This document shows positions 53,172 through 61,176 of a stretch of 64,000 bases of DNA, piece by piece (within the stretch, counting starts at the first letter, position 1; each line of letters starts with the position of its first letter). Location: assembly GCF_052180215.1 (NCBI RefSeq), contig NZ_CP197471.1:468001-532000 (forward strand). Direction: 5' to 3'. A program made the position numbers and the translations under genes. The DNA is from Pseudoneobacillus sp052180215. Lineage in GTDB: Bacteria; Bacillota; Bacilli; Bacillales; Cytobacillaceae. Under the pieces are notes generated by a model. The model was not told where the DNA came from. It searched no databases and worked only from the letters and a program-made list of their open reading frames with translations.

Positions 53172-55344
53172 AGGAATTCTCTTATCTATAATCGTTTTGT
53201 TTACCCTAGGAGCTAGCGGAGTATTATCCATATTGGCTCAAGGAAGCACCTACTTTAAAACCAGTTATTTTAAAACAGGTGAATTTGAAAGTCAGTTATC
53301 TAGTTTTATTGATTATTTAAACAGTTACGAATTAAATGTTGTCACGAAACAAGAAATGCTCAAAAACATGACCGTTTCTGAGGAAGAGCTGGAACGATAT
53401 CGTGGACGTTTTGGAGATATCTCTCTGCAAATTAACGATATTCAGCTTGAATATGATAATAGAATTCAAGAAGCAAGAGCAAACCTTCTTGATAGTGAAT
53501 CGATATTAATAGAAGAAAGAGATAAAAAGATAGAAGATTTAAAGAAGATTCTACAAGACGATGAATACGTGAAAGAAAAAATCTTAAAAGAGAAACAAAA
53601 AACGATTGAAGACTACTTTCACGATAGAGAGAGTAATAAAGGCCAGTTTCGTCTATATCAGTCGGCATTTTCCTATTATTTAAAAGATAGTGAAACAGCT
53701 AAGGTTTTCACGAATTTAGATGATCCAACAGAAGAGGGAATTTCTAAACAAGACCATGCGATTTTCCTTCGAAATTATCCTTCGCCTAATCATGAGGCCA
53801 TTCAATCGCAATCTCAACCGATCTTTAATGAAGCAAATGATATCGTTATTTCAGATTCGATTCAGGATGGAAAGGTTTATGAAGGGCAAATTGCCGTCCT
53901 TGCATCTAATCAACAAACCAATTTTATATTAAAAGAGGCAAAGCAATATCGAGAACGCCAAATTCTTTATTTTATCAACAGCATTTTTTCGATTCTTGCA
54001 TTAGCAGCTTGTGTTTATTTATATAAACATAAAAAGGTAGTACTGGTTGATTTTCACGAGAAATGGGCACCAGTGTTTCAGAAAGTACCACTGGATATAA
54101 GATTGCTGATTACGATCATCACCGTAATTTTTACCATGATCTTTATTGTCGATAACGGGTACTCTAATATCTATATGGATGTATGGAGTGAAATCAACCG
54201 AATCCTCTCCTTTATAATACTCACGCCGGTAGTCGGATTCTTGGTTTTTCAAGGAAAACAGTTCTATGATAGTTTGAAAAATCGAGAAACGTTAATAGCA
54301 GATTGGAAAAATAGTTTAACAGGGCGACTTTTTCAACATGTTAAAGAAGCTTTTATGAATTGGCATGTGGGTGCCCAAGTAGTAGCTATCCTCTTCATCG
54401 TGTTTATGTTTGGGGCAGCGGCGCTGCTTTCTCTAGTGGATAATAAGTTTTTCGTTCTATTTTTTATTGGAATGATAGTGGTCGGGATTCCGTTAGGATG
54501 GATGATGATCAAAGAGATAGGTTACTTTAATCGTATTCTTCTATTTGCTAGTCAATTAGAAACAGGTGATTTCGAAAAAGATTTACCTGTTAAGGGGAAA
54601 TCTGTTTTAGTAAAACTAGCAGGAAATTTAAATGAAGTAAAGCAACGTTTAAAATTATCACAGAATGAGCAGGCAAAAAGTGAACGTTTAAAAGCGGAGC
54701 TAATCACAAATGTAAGCCACGATTTACGTACACCGCTTACATCAATTATTACGTATGCGGAACTTTTGAAAAATAAAGACCTGGAAGTAGAAGAACGTGA
54801 GTCGTATCTTCAAATCATTGACCGCAAATCGAAACGTTTAAAGGTCTTAATCGATGACTTATTTGAAGTTTCCAAAATGACCAGCGGAAACATTGAACTA
54901 AAGAAAGAGAAAATTGATGTTTGCCAGTTAGTTGAGCAAGCACTTGCGGAGTATAACGAAACGATAGAACAGTCCACATTAGAATTCCGTGTATCAAAGC
55001 CTGAATCACCGGTCTATGTAACGGTAGATGGCCAAAAGCTATGGCGTGTATTCGACAACTTAATAGGGAATATCTTTAAATATTCCTTAAATCATACAAG
55101 AGTGTATATAAACGTAGAGACAGTTGGAGAAAAAGTAAGCCTTACATTTAAAAATATTTCTAAATATGAGCTAGGTGGAAATACGGATGAGATGTTGGAG
55201 CGATTTAAAAGAGGAGACACTTCTCGTCATACGGAAGGGTCAGGACTTGGGCTTGCTATCGCAAAATCCATTATTGATCTACATGAGGGCAGCTTAGAAA
55301 TTGATGTGGACGGGGATTTATTTAAAGTGACGGTCATATTATAA
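53149..55344 (+). CDS. Large membrane sensor histidine kinase
   Basis: 731 residues, long for this class. TM1 at about 9-29, a highly charged coiled extracytoplasmic region to about 270 (YDNRIQEARANLLDSESILI), then five or so helices up to about 455. Next come a HAMP-like segment, HisKA with LITNVSHDLRTPLTSIITYA (His524) and an ATPase domain with N-box DNLIGNIFKYS and GSGLGLAIAKS. The only in-frame start near the regulator's end is TTG 53149, giving a 23-bp overlap. The sensor plan with a multi-helix block resembles kinases that watch the membrane. Confidence 0.9.
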   Translation: MDIKWKNRGILLSIIVLFTLGASGVLSILAQGSTYFKTSYFKTGEFESQLSSFIDYLNSYELNVVTKQEMLKNMTVSEEELERYRGRFGDISLQINDIQLEYDNRIQEARANLLDSESILIEERDKKIEDLKKILQDDEYVKEKILKEKQKTIEDYFHDRESNKGQFRLYQSAFSYYLKDSETAKVFTNLDDPTEEGISKQDHAIFLRNYPSPNHEAIQSQSQPIFNEANDIVISDSIQDGKVYEGQIAVLASNQQTNFILKEAKQYRERQILYFINSIFSILALAACVYLYKHKKVVLVDFHEKWAPVFQKVPLDIRLLITIITVIFTMIFIVDNGYSNIYMDVWSEINRILSFIILTPVVGFLVFQGKQFYDSLKNRETLIADWKNSLTGRLFQHVKEAFMNWHVGAQVVAILFIVFMFGAAALLSLVDNKFFVLFFIGMIVVGIPLGWMMIKEIGYFNRILLFASQLETGDFEKDLPVKGKSVLVKLAGNLNEVKQRLKLSQNEQAKSERLKAELITNVSHDLRTPLTSIITYAELLKNKDLEVEERESYLQIIDRKSKRLKVLIDDLFEVSKMTSGNIELKKEKIDVCQLVEQALAEYNETIEQSTLEFRVSKPESPVYVTVDGQKLWRVFDNLIGNIFKYSLNHTRVYINVETVGEKVSLTFKNISKYELGGNTDEMLERFKRGDTSRHTEGSGLGLAIAKSIIDLHEGSLEIDVDGDLFKVTVIL

Positions 55345-55346
55345 AA

Positions 55347-55380
55347 AGAAGGTGCCAGGCAGTTGCCCGGCACCTTTTTC
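55347..55380. terminator. Bidirectional terminator between kinase and DoxX4
   Basis: AAGGTGCCAGGCA and TGCCCGGCACCTT form a stem with one mismatch, followed by T. Confidence 0.88.
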
Positions 55381-55381
55381 A

Positions 55382-55900
55382 TTATGCGTTATTTTCAACC
55401 GCTTTAATGTTTTTGAAAACAGTTTTACGAATGTAAGGGATCACCCAGCGGTCTAAACCGAATTGACCAGCGTTGAAACCAGCGAATAAGATGATTGCTC
55501 CAAGGAATAAATCAGTTGGGATATGAGATACAGTTCCAGCTAAGAAGAAAGAAAAGTTCATCACTAAACCAAAGAACATCGCTGCTGTTGTTAAGCATCC
55601 TAAGATTAATCCTAAACCAACTAAGAATTCGCCAAGTGGAACGATTGTGTTAAAAATATCTACGTTAGGAAGGGCAAAACCTTTTAAGAAGCTTACATAC
55701 CAGCCATAAACTAGACCGCCATCTGGACCTTTTACCGGGTTTGCTACTGCATTTGCTAAATATCCAGAGGCATCAAATCCTCCAGTGAGCTTATGAAATC
55801 CTGCTGTTAACCAAGAATATCCTAAATATAAACGAATGACTGTTAATAGACCTGCGGCAATTGTGTTTTCTCTTAACCATTTTACTAACATGTGAAACAT
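55382..55900 (-). CDS. DoxX-family membrane protein, copy 4
   Basis: 172 residues from the ATG at 55900 (AGGGAGATG site), matching the other copies in length; an open frame continues upstream to 55987 without a site. Differences from copy 1 include LLTVIRLYLG and FGLVMNFSFF; the tail KNIKAVENNA is that of copy 1. Four membrane helices. Its upstream block (extended -10 and palindrome) is shared with copies 1 and 2. It converges on the kinase gene and ends the region of interleaved copies. Confidence 0.88.
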   Translation of the reverse strand: MFHMLVKWLRENTIAAGLLTVIRLYLGYSWLTAGFHKLTGGFDASGYLANAVANPVKGPDGGLVYGWYVSFLKGFALPNVDIFNTIVPLGEFLVGLGLILGCLTTAAMFFGLVMNFSFFLAGTVSHIPTDLFLGAIILFAGFNAGQFGLDRWVIPYIRKTVFKNIKAVENNA

Positions 55901-55976
55901 CTCCCTTTTATTAAGAAATGAATAATTAATGATTACACTGTAAATATAGCAAACTTTCTTTTGAAAAAGTTGAGTT

Positions 55977-55992
55977 TGTGTAATCATTCACA
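55977..55992 (-). promoter_or_regulatory. Conserved palindrome upstream of DoxX4
   Basis: TGTGAATGATTACACA on the minus strand, one base different from the copies before DoxX1 and DoxX2; this form is fully palindromic in its TGTGA/TACACA ends bar one base. Confidence 0.5.
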
Positions 55993-56118
55993 TATTTGTA
56001 AAATCATTTTGAACAACTTTTGAACGGCGAAATTTAAGGAAGGCAAAATGTTTGTTAGGTTATTCATGGGAGCGAATTTTTTAAGGATTTTCACCTTCTG
56101 ACTCAGATAACTAAGCTA

Positions 56119-56706
56119 CTAAACAAGTTTGATCACACGCTTAAAGACGGGATAACAAAGATAGCCTAAAAAGACGCCAAGCATATTTAAAATGAGATCA
56201 TCGATATCAAGACTGCCTCGGTGAGTAAGCAACTGCATCATTTCGATTAAGGAGATTGTAATAAAAGGTAAATAGACATACGCTAATAAGCTTGTATGAT
56301 TTTTTCGAGCCAAAAGATAAATGCCATATGGAATAAACAACACCACATTAGCCACTAAATTATAAAAAGAGATAAATGGGTTTACTCTTCCAGATAAGAA
56401 AAAGTGAACGGTTGAGAAAGGTACAAGGTTATAATTGTTAAATGCATGATCTCCTGGCCGGAAAAATAATAAAATTAACAGCATAATGGTATATATAGAA
56501 ATAAACCAGATAAAACGATGATATAACACAAAAATCCGTTCCCTGCGAATCAAGAGAATGAAAAAGGCAAGCAATCCCCATAAACAAACTAATACAGTCA
56601 CTAAAGCAATGGGGTGCAGATAGTAGGTTAATTGGAAGAGATAATGTGAAAATAAGGAAAATAATAGAACGGATAGAACCGTTGCTAATAGGTATGATTT
56701 TTTCAA
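56119..56706 (-). CDS. VanZ-family membrane protein
   Basis: 195 residues with five membrane helices. YNLVPFSTVHFFL, LVANVVLFIPYGIYL and the conserved RGSLDIDDLILNMLGVFLGY are VanZ-like. VanZ gives low-level resistance to teicoplanin and related lipoglycopeptides by an unknown route. It lies next to a VanRS-like two-component operon, though on the other strand and separated by DoxX4. AGGTGTCC precedes the ATG weakly. Confidence 0.88.
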   Translation of the reverse strand: MKKSYLLATVLSVLLFSLFSHYLFQLTYYLHPIALVTVLVCLWGLLAFFILLIRRERIFVLYHRFIWFISIYTIMLLILLFFRPGDHAFNNYNLVPFSTVHFFLSGRVNPFISFYNLVANVVLFIPYGIYLLARKNHTSLLAYVYLPFITISLIEMMQLLTHRGSLDIDDLILNMLGVFLGYLCYPVFKRVIKLV

Positions 56707-56783
56707 AAAAAGGACACCTCAATTTAAAAATGACGCTACCAATCATTATGACATGAAAAAAACATAAAAGGGGAGTAAAATTT

Positions 56784-57269
56784 ATGGAAAATCGACTGGA
56801 TAGGGCTCTTGTTTTGCGAAAAGAAGGCAAATTAAAGGAATCAAACGAAATTTTTCGAGAACTTGCAAATGAGTTTCCTGAGAACGCAATGGTTAATTAT
56901 CAATGTGCATGGAGTTGTGATGTTTTAGGGGAAGAAGCAGCTGCGGTACCATACTACGAAAAGGCAATTCAGTTGGGGTTGCCTGAGGAGGAGCTTCAAG
57001 GCGCACTGTTAGGACTAGGCAGCACTTACCGAACCTTAGGGGAATATGAGAAGTCTAAAGATGTTCTTTCCAAAGGGGTGACATTATACCCTGGTAATAG
57101 AGCACTGCAGGTATTTTATTCCATGACACTATATAACTTAAAAGAACATCAACGTGCAATGGAGCTGTTATTAAAATGTCTTGTTGAAACGACCTCAGAT
57201 GAAGACATCTTACACTATAAAAGAGCCATCACCTTTTATTCAGATAAATTGGATCAAACTTGGAAATAG
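56784..57269 (+). CDS. Tetratricopeptide-repeat protein
   Basis: 161 residues with about three to four TPR units: RALVLRKEGKLKESNEIFRE, AMVNYQCAWSCDVLGEEAAA, GLGSTYRTLGEYEKSKDVLS and LQVFYSMTLYNLKEHQRAME. It is soluble and likely a protein-binding scaffold. The Bacillus relatives are of unknown function. The gene ends 12 bp before the stop of the small minus-strand gene that follows. Confidence 0.82.
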   Translation: MENRLDRALVLRKEGKLKESNEIFRELANEFPENAMVNYQCAWSCDVLGEEAAAVPYYEKAIQLGLPEEELQGALLGLGSTYRTLGEYEKSKDVLSKGVTLYPGNRALQVFYSMTLYNLKEHQRAMELLLKCLVETTSDEDILHYKRAITFYSDKLDQTWK

Positions 57270-57281
57270 AGTGGGGAACGC

Positions 57282-57449
57282 TTATTTTGGGAGATTCCCA
57301 TCAACACTTCTACATTTAATATAATCGACATTGCAATTCGGATGGGTTGCGAGAAATCGGTCCCTTGCAACAATTTCATTGGTAGCATCATAGTAAGCAA
57401 CGCCTTTTCCACCAGTAAAATCGAAATAATGAACAGAGTAGGATTTCAT
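57282..57449 (-). CDS. Small soluble protein, 55 aa, unknown
   Basis: 55 residues beginning MKSYSVHYFDFTGGKGVAYY and ending VDGNLPK, with two Cys (CNVDYIKC). AAAGGAGATGA 7-8 nt before the ATG is a strong ribosome site. It looks like a small beta-barrel or beta-sheet protein. I do not know the family. It converges tightly on the TPR gene. It is below ordinary length cut-offs but has good coding signals. Confidence 0.65.
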   Translation of the reverse strand: MKSYSVHYFDFTGGKGVAYYDATNEIVARDRFLATHPNCNVDYIKCRSVDGNLPK

Positions 57450-57528
57450 GTAAAAGTCATCTCCTTTTAAAATACAGGTTTAGTTTAACCATTTGGAGGT
57501 AAATCATCCATAAATATATAGTTTTGGG

Positions 57529-57730
57529 TATGAAGGACATTTTTGGATGAAGAGAGAGGAATTTTGTCCTTCATTGGGGGTATGAAGGACATTTGGGTTA
57601 AAAGAGAGAGGAGTTTTGTCCATCATCAGGGTTATGAAGGACATTTGGGCAAAAAAAGAGGAGGGGTTTGTCCTTCATCGGGGTTATGATGGACATTCTT
57701 GGTTTAAAAAAGAGGAATGTTGTCCTTCAT
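57529..57730. repeat. Array G: four 52-bp units, TATGAAGGACAT/TTGTCCTTCAT
   Basis: TATGAAGGACAT (last copy GATGGACAT) starts at 57529, 57581, 57633 and 57685; TTGTCCTTCAT (second copy CATCAT) starts at 57564, 57616, 57668 and 57720. Both series have exact 52-bp steps. TGTCCTTCAT-CGGGGTT-ATGAAGGACA at the borders is a 10-bp hairpin with a 7-nt loop. Geometry equals that of array F, with a changed keyword. It lies between divergent genes. Confidence 0.9.
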
Positions 57731-57809
57731 AAACGAAGTATATAATTCTTCCACCCTCTAAAGGTATTTAAGTGCGAAGACTGAAAATATTTCATAGGAG
57801 ATTCTTAAC

Positions 57810-58310
57810 ATGATCATACGTTATGCAGAAAAGACAGAATTACCTTTCATTCGGAAGCAAAGAATTATTTCATATAAAGAACATGTAGAACGTATACCAA
57901 AAGGGCATTGGAAGGCTCTTACATAGTCCATTACATCGGAAGCTGATACCCAATCAGAGGTCGAACTTCTTGTAGCAGAAATGGATGGGGAAATCGTGGG
58001 CAGTGTGGCTTTGTTTCCAGCAAAAATCGAAGCTTATGAAGGGTATATAGATCCGTTGGAATACCCTGAAATACGGATGCTAGCTGTTAACCCACAGATG
58101 CGTGGAAAAGGAATAGCAAGGGCATTAATGATGGAATGTATTTATCGCACGAAAGCAACAGGTTACCATTCCATTGGGTTACATACAGCAGAATTTATGA
58201 AAGATGCCATTCGGTTATATGAAGGACTCGGATTTGAACACATCCCCCAATTTGACTTTGTACCATTGGAGGATGGGATTGTGGTAAAGGCTTATCGGCT
58301 AAGAGTTTAG
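57810..58310 (+). pseudogene. GNAT acetyltransferase with an in-frame amber codon
   Basis: From ATG 57810 (site AGGAG) the frame reads MIIRYAEKTELPFIRKQR and meets TAG at 57924-57926 (codon 39). It then continues in the same frame to 58310 with an intact acetyltransferase core: IRMLAVNPQMRGKGIARALM and LYEGLGFEHIPQFDF. Total length would be 166 residues. No other lesion is visible. An internal ATG at 57981 could restart translation of the last 109 residues but would lose the first strand and helix. A sequencing error is possible. Confidence 0.8.
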
Positions 58311-58327
58311 TTTCAAGTAAGGTGAGT

Positions 58328-58360
58328 GGAGCTTGGGAGGATTCTCTCAAGCTTTTTAAA
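58328..58360 (+). terminator. Terminator after GNAT pseudogene
   Basis: GAGCTTGGGAG and CTCTCAAGCTTTTT form a stem with T-run. Confidence 0.7.
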
Positions 58361-58466
58361 ATTGAGATGGTGGAGTTTTTGTTGGAAAAAAGTGGTTTTG
58401 TGCATTATACTGATTAATAAGAAAACCGACTATATAGTTTATTTAAATTAACGGGGGAAAATCTAT

Positions 58467-59006
58467 ATGGAAATTATTAAGTATTTAGAGAACGATCGTG
58501 TTTATTTAAGAAGAGTGGAGCAGGGGGATGTGGATCATTATTTAGCAGCTGTCTCAAACCCTAATATTAGAAGATTAACAGGAACAACAGACTTTTTAAC
58601 AAGAGAAATGTTGGAGAATGCGATCAATAAATGGAATGAAAATGATAGCAGAATCGATTTATTAATTTGTTTACAAGAAAACGATCAAGTCATTGGTGAC
58701 TTAGCCATCGTTGATATCGAACATCGCGAAAGAAAGGGAAGTTTCCGAATCGCTATTACAGATGAACAGTATACAAGTAAAGGATATGGGACGGAAGCTT
58801 TGCGATTAATTATCGATTATATGTTTAATACATTAAATTTACGCAGAATTAGTATTAATGTATATGCCTTCAATGCGCGTGCAATTGCTGCCTACGAAAA
58901 GCTAGGATTCAAGCTAGAGGGTACTTTACGAGATGACCTCTTTTTCGATGGACAGTATCACGACAATCATTTGTTGGGATTAATGAAGGACGAGTACGTA
59001 AAATAA
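58467..59006 (+). CDS. GNAT acetyltransferase, RimJ/RimL type
   Basis: 179 residues. ENDRVYLRRVEQGDVDHYLA at the start, GSFRIAITDEQYTSKGYGTE (about 90-109) with the acetyl-CoA loop, and NARAIAAYEKLGFKLEGTLR near the C-terminus fit the Acetyltransf_3 group; the closest known relatives include spermidine acetyltransferases and RimL, and I cannot decide between them. Short GGGGGAAA site before ATG. Followed by array H2. Confidence 0.85.
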   Translation: MEIIKYLENDRVYLRRVEQGDVDHYLAAVSNPNIRRLTGTTDFLTREMLENAINKWNENDSRIDLLICLQENDQVIGDLAIVDIEHRERKGSFRIAITDEQYTSKGYGTEALRLIIDYMFNTLNLRRISINVYAFNARAIAAYEKLGFKLEGTLRDDLFFDGQYHDNHLLGLMKDEYVK

Positions 59007-59018
59007 TTTTGGTGTCTG

Positions 59019-59112
59019 CGGTTGATAAATTTTTAAAACGGTTGATAAATCCGAAAAAGCGGTTGATAACATGCTGATTCCGGTTGATATACTTCGAAAT
59101 TCGGTTGATAAA
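59019..59112 (-). repeat. Array H2: five CGGTTGATAA repeats, 20-21 bp apart
   Basis: Sites start at 59019, 59039, 59060, 59081 and 59102, the reverse complement of the TTATCAACCG keyword of H1 and H3. A sixth site in the opposite orientation (TTATCAACT) lies at 59129. Confidence 0.88.
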
Positions 59113-59167
59113 CTGAAATTAGTGAGGTTTATCAACTAAAAAAACTAAACAAACGTTTGATTAAATG

Positions 59168-59204
59168 GAAAAGGGATTGCTCCTGTAGAGGGCAATCCCT
59201 TTGT
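59168..59204 (+). terminator. Terminator downstream of array H2
   Basis: AAAGGGATTGC and GCAATCCCTTT form an 11-bp perfect stem. It may end the GNAT transcript, in which case H2 is transcribed. Confidence 0.8.
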
Positions 59205-59310
59205 TATGGCTATTTTTAATCGTGTAAACACGAAAGTAATAATTTCAATTGATTAGACAAAGAAAACTTGGAGAAAATGAAGATAAAAATGTATAAGGGA
59301 ATTATATTAC

Positions 59311-59823
59311 ATGTATTTATTAATCGTCATGGTCGTTTATATTCTTTTTGCAAAGGTTTTTATCGATTGGAAACGGTGGAAGGAATTCTATCCGACTGTT
59401 CAGTACTATATAATTTGTAACCTACTATATAATTTCATCTTTTATCAACATACCTTATGGAGATATAAAGCGGTTACGGTTTCTTGGCTCAATCATACAA
59501 TAATAGAAATTGCCTTCTCGCTATTTATACTCCCAGTTGTGATCATGATGTATCTTCAATATTTCCCAAAAGGTAGGAAGAAGTACTTTTATATCGGAAT
59601 TTGGGTTGCTTATTTTTCTGTGATTGAATGGATTTTTACGAAAAAGGGGCTATTTGTATATGAAAATGGTTGGAATGGTTGGTGGTCCCTATTGTTTAAC
59701 GTTATTTCTTTTGTCATTATACGTTTGCATTATAAAAGACCGGCTTTTGCGATGATGATATCCATACCTATCATCATCATTCTATTGTATTTCTTCCATC
59801 CAGCTTTGCATGAATTGAAGTAG
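59311..59823 (+). CDS. CBO0543-family membrane protein
   Basis: 170 residues with five helices. RWKEFYPTVQYYIICNLLYN, the HTIIEIAFSLFILPVVIMMY helix and SVIEWIFTKKGLFVYENGWN with the conserved E-W and Y are the family features, resembling the pair at 25234-26201 more than the copy at 41040. The small protein that follows is 11 bp away. Function unknown. Confidence 0.8.
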   Translation: MYLLIVMVVYILFAKVFIDWKRWKEFYPTVQYYIICNLLYNFIFYQHTLWRYKAVTVSWLNHTIIEIAFSLFILPVVIMMYLQYFPKGRKKYFYIGIWVAYFSVIEWIFTKKGLFVYENGWNGWWSLLFNVISFVIIRLHYKRPAFAMMISIPIIIILLYFFHPALHELK

Positions 59824-59834
59824 GGGTAATGCCG

Positions 59835-59924
59835 ATGTCTCTTTCTACACCAGTGTTCTTTATTCTTCTCTTTGGGGTTTATATTGGAATGGCACTCTTT
59901 TTATGGAGGCAGAAAAAGAAATAG
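59835..59924 (+). CDS. Small membrane protein after CBO0543 gene, 29 aa
   Basis: 29 residues: MSLSTPVFFILLFGVYIGM, then ALFLWRQKKK, one membrane helix with a basic tail. AGGGGT lies 7 nt before ATG 59835 (ATG 59829 is in frame but too close to the site). It follows the CBO0543 stop by 11 bp and is probably in the same transcript. Unknown function. Confidence 0.45.
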   Translation: MSLSTPVFFILLFGVYIGMALFLWRQKKK

Positions 59925-59958
59925 GTGTCAGCTCCAAATGAGGAGGACACCTATCTTT
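59921..59958. terminator. Bidirectional terminator before the glutaredoxin gene
   Basis: ATAGGTGTC and GACACCTAT with an inner CTCC/GGAG stem lie between converging genes, T-rich on the plus strand. Confidence 0.78.
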
Positions 59959-60201
59959 TTATAGTCCTAAAATTTCTGCTAATTTTTCTTGGTCAAAGCC
60001 CATTACGACTTCTTGACCATTTTCATCTTTAATAACCGTTGCGGGGGTAGCGGAAGCTCCTAATTCAATAATTTCTTGCATGTAACGATCATCCTTGCGA
60101 ATATCTCTTTCCTCAAACTCCACTCCGTTCTCTTTTAGCCAAAGTTTTTCCGCATGGCATGGCGGGCAAGTTTCTTGTGTATAAATAACGACGTTTTTCA
60201 T
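59959..60201 (-). CDS. Glutaredoxin-family protein
   Basis: About 80 residues of the thioredoxin fold. The redox motif is CPPC in YTQETCPPCHAEKLWL, cis-Pro is in SATPATVI, and the C-terminal GFDQEKLAEIL helix follows. NrdH/YtnI-like proteins of this size reduce disulphides using thioredoxin reductase or bacillithiol. ATG 60201 lies 8 nt from GGAGG; ATG 60204 is also possible. Single gene. Confidence 0.87.
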   Translation of the reverse strand: MKNVVIYTQETCPPCHAEKLWLKENGVEFEERDIRKDDRYMQEIIELGASATPATVIKDENGQEVVMGFDQEKLAEILGL

Positions 60202-60334
60202 CATTCTAACCTCCATTTGTGTTTGCCACTATTGTATCTTAGTTTTTCTATTTTTACACGGTTCATGACTTATACATTGGGAATGTTTGGAATTGTTATG
60301 CTACAATGAAAATGAAACATCCGGGGGTGATGGT

Positions 60335-61015
60335 TTGAAACAAAAAAGAACCTATATGTTGATAATACTAATTGTATTGGGAGCAATAGCTTACGCATTA
60401 TATTATTTTAATGTGGTAAATGTACCGCAAGTTCGATTTTTTTCTGAAGATAATATCTATCAATTAAATATAGAAGAAGATTGGGAAAAGTTCAAAGAAG
60501 AGTTAGAAATCAATAGTGGCACTTCTGATGATGCCAGAATAGAGGATTTCAATGTTTACCTAACAAAGGATGGAGACATTGAAGAGGTAAGATTTAATTT
60601 GGCTATGCAAAAGGAAAATAAATATACGATTTATCAATATAATAGTTGTCGATCTTGTCAGGATGAGAAAAAAGTGATTATTACGAAAAAAACGGTGAAT
60701 GATTGGTTTCAATATCCAGGATTAATGAATGCCAATGAATTTTTTAAAAGACTTCAAATCCTAAACCAACAAAAGGTGTTTATCAGGGATGAGAAAGACG
60801 TTAAATTGAGATCATCTGGATGGAAAGAAGGTATCGGTTTACCAGGAGAATACTATCTGTTAGAGGAAAATCATCTTAGAAAATTGTCTCCACCTTCAGA
60901 CCAGTTATCCTATGAAGGCTTTAATTTATTATTGATTGAGATAATTAGTGGGGAATTAACAGACGAAAACACAAGAACTATTTTTATCTCGCAATTTGTT
61001 AAAAACAAGGAGTAA
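60335..61015 (+). CDS. Membrane-anchored protein of unknown function, 226 aa
   Basis: Starts at TTG 60335 behind GGGGGTGAT; an earlier ATG at 60287 gives an unlikely polar lead. A basic KQKRTYM, one membrane helix (about 8-27), then an extracytoplasmic domain of about 195 residues with a CRSCQDEK motif. I do not recognise the family. The CxxC pair outside the membrane may form a disulphide. It may be a lone gene; a weak hairpin (about 61018-61050) follows. Confidence 0.65.
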   Translation: MKQKRTYMLIILIVLGAIAYALYYFNVVNVPQVRFFSEDNIYQLNIEEDWEKFKEELEINSGTSDDARIEDFNVYLTKDGDIEEVRFNLAMQKENKYTIYQYNSCRSCQDEKKVIITKKTVNDWFQYPGLMNANEFFKRLQILNQQKVFIRDEKDVKLRSSGWKEGIGLPGEYYLLEENHLRKLSPPSDQLSYEGFNLLLIEIISGELTDENTRTIFISQFVKNKE

Positions 61016-61085
61016 CGTGAAGTGGAGCCCAAGTCTCTGCTTTTTTTTGTCCATTTCATGACAATGTTAAGTTTTACACCTTTCA

Positions 61086-61128
61086 AATGATGTATATCAC
61101 TAATTCTCTTTTGAAAAAATGCTATTTT
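61086..61128 (+). promoter_or_regulatory. Fnr-like site and -10 upstream of the DUF438 gene
   Basis: AATGA-TGTATA-TCACT (61086-61101) resembles TGTGA-N6-TCACA at 7 of 10 positions. A -10 TATTTT lies at 61123-61128, which places the predicted start at about 61135 and the centre of the site at -41.5, the position of activators such as Fnr. No good -35 is present, as expected for that class. Confidence 0.45.
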
Positions 61129-61176
61129 AATTGTGAGAACTAATAGGTTCTCATTCCACAGCGAAGGAGAATTCTT

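Noticed and set aside
55901..55987. 29-residue N-terminal extension of DoxX4
   Set aside because: The other three copies start at MFHMLVKW and the ribosome site AGGGAGATG fits only ATG 55900.
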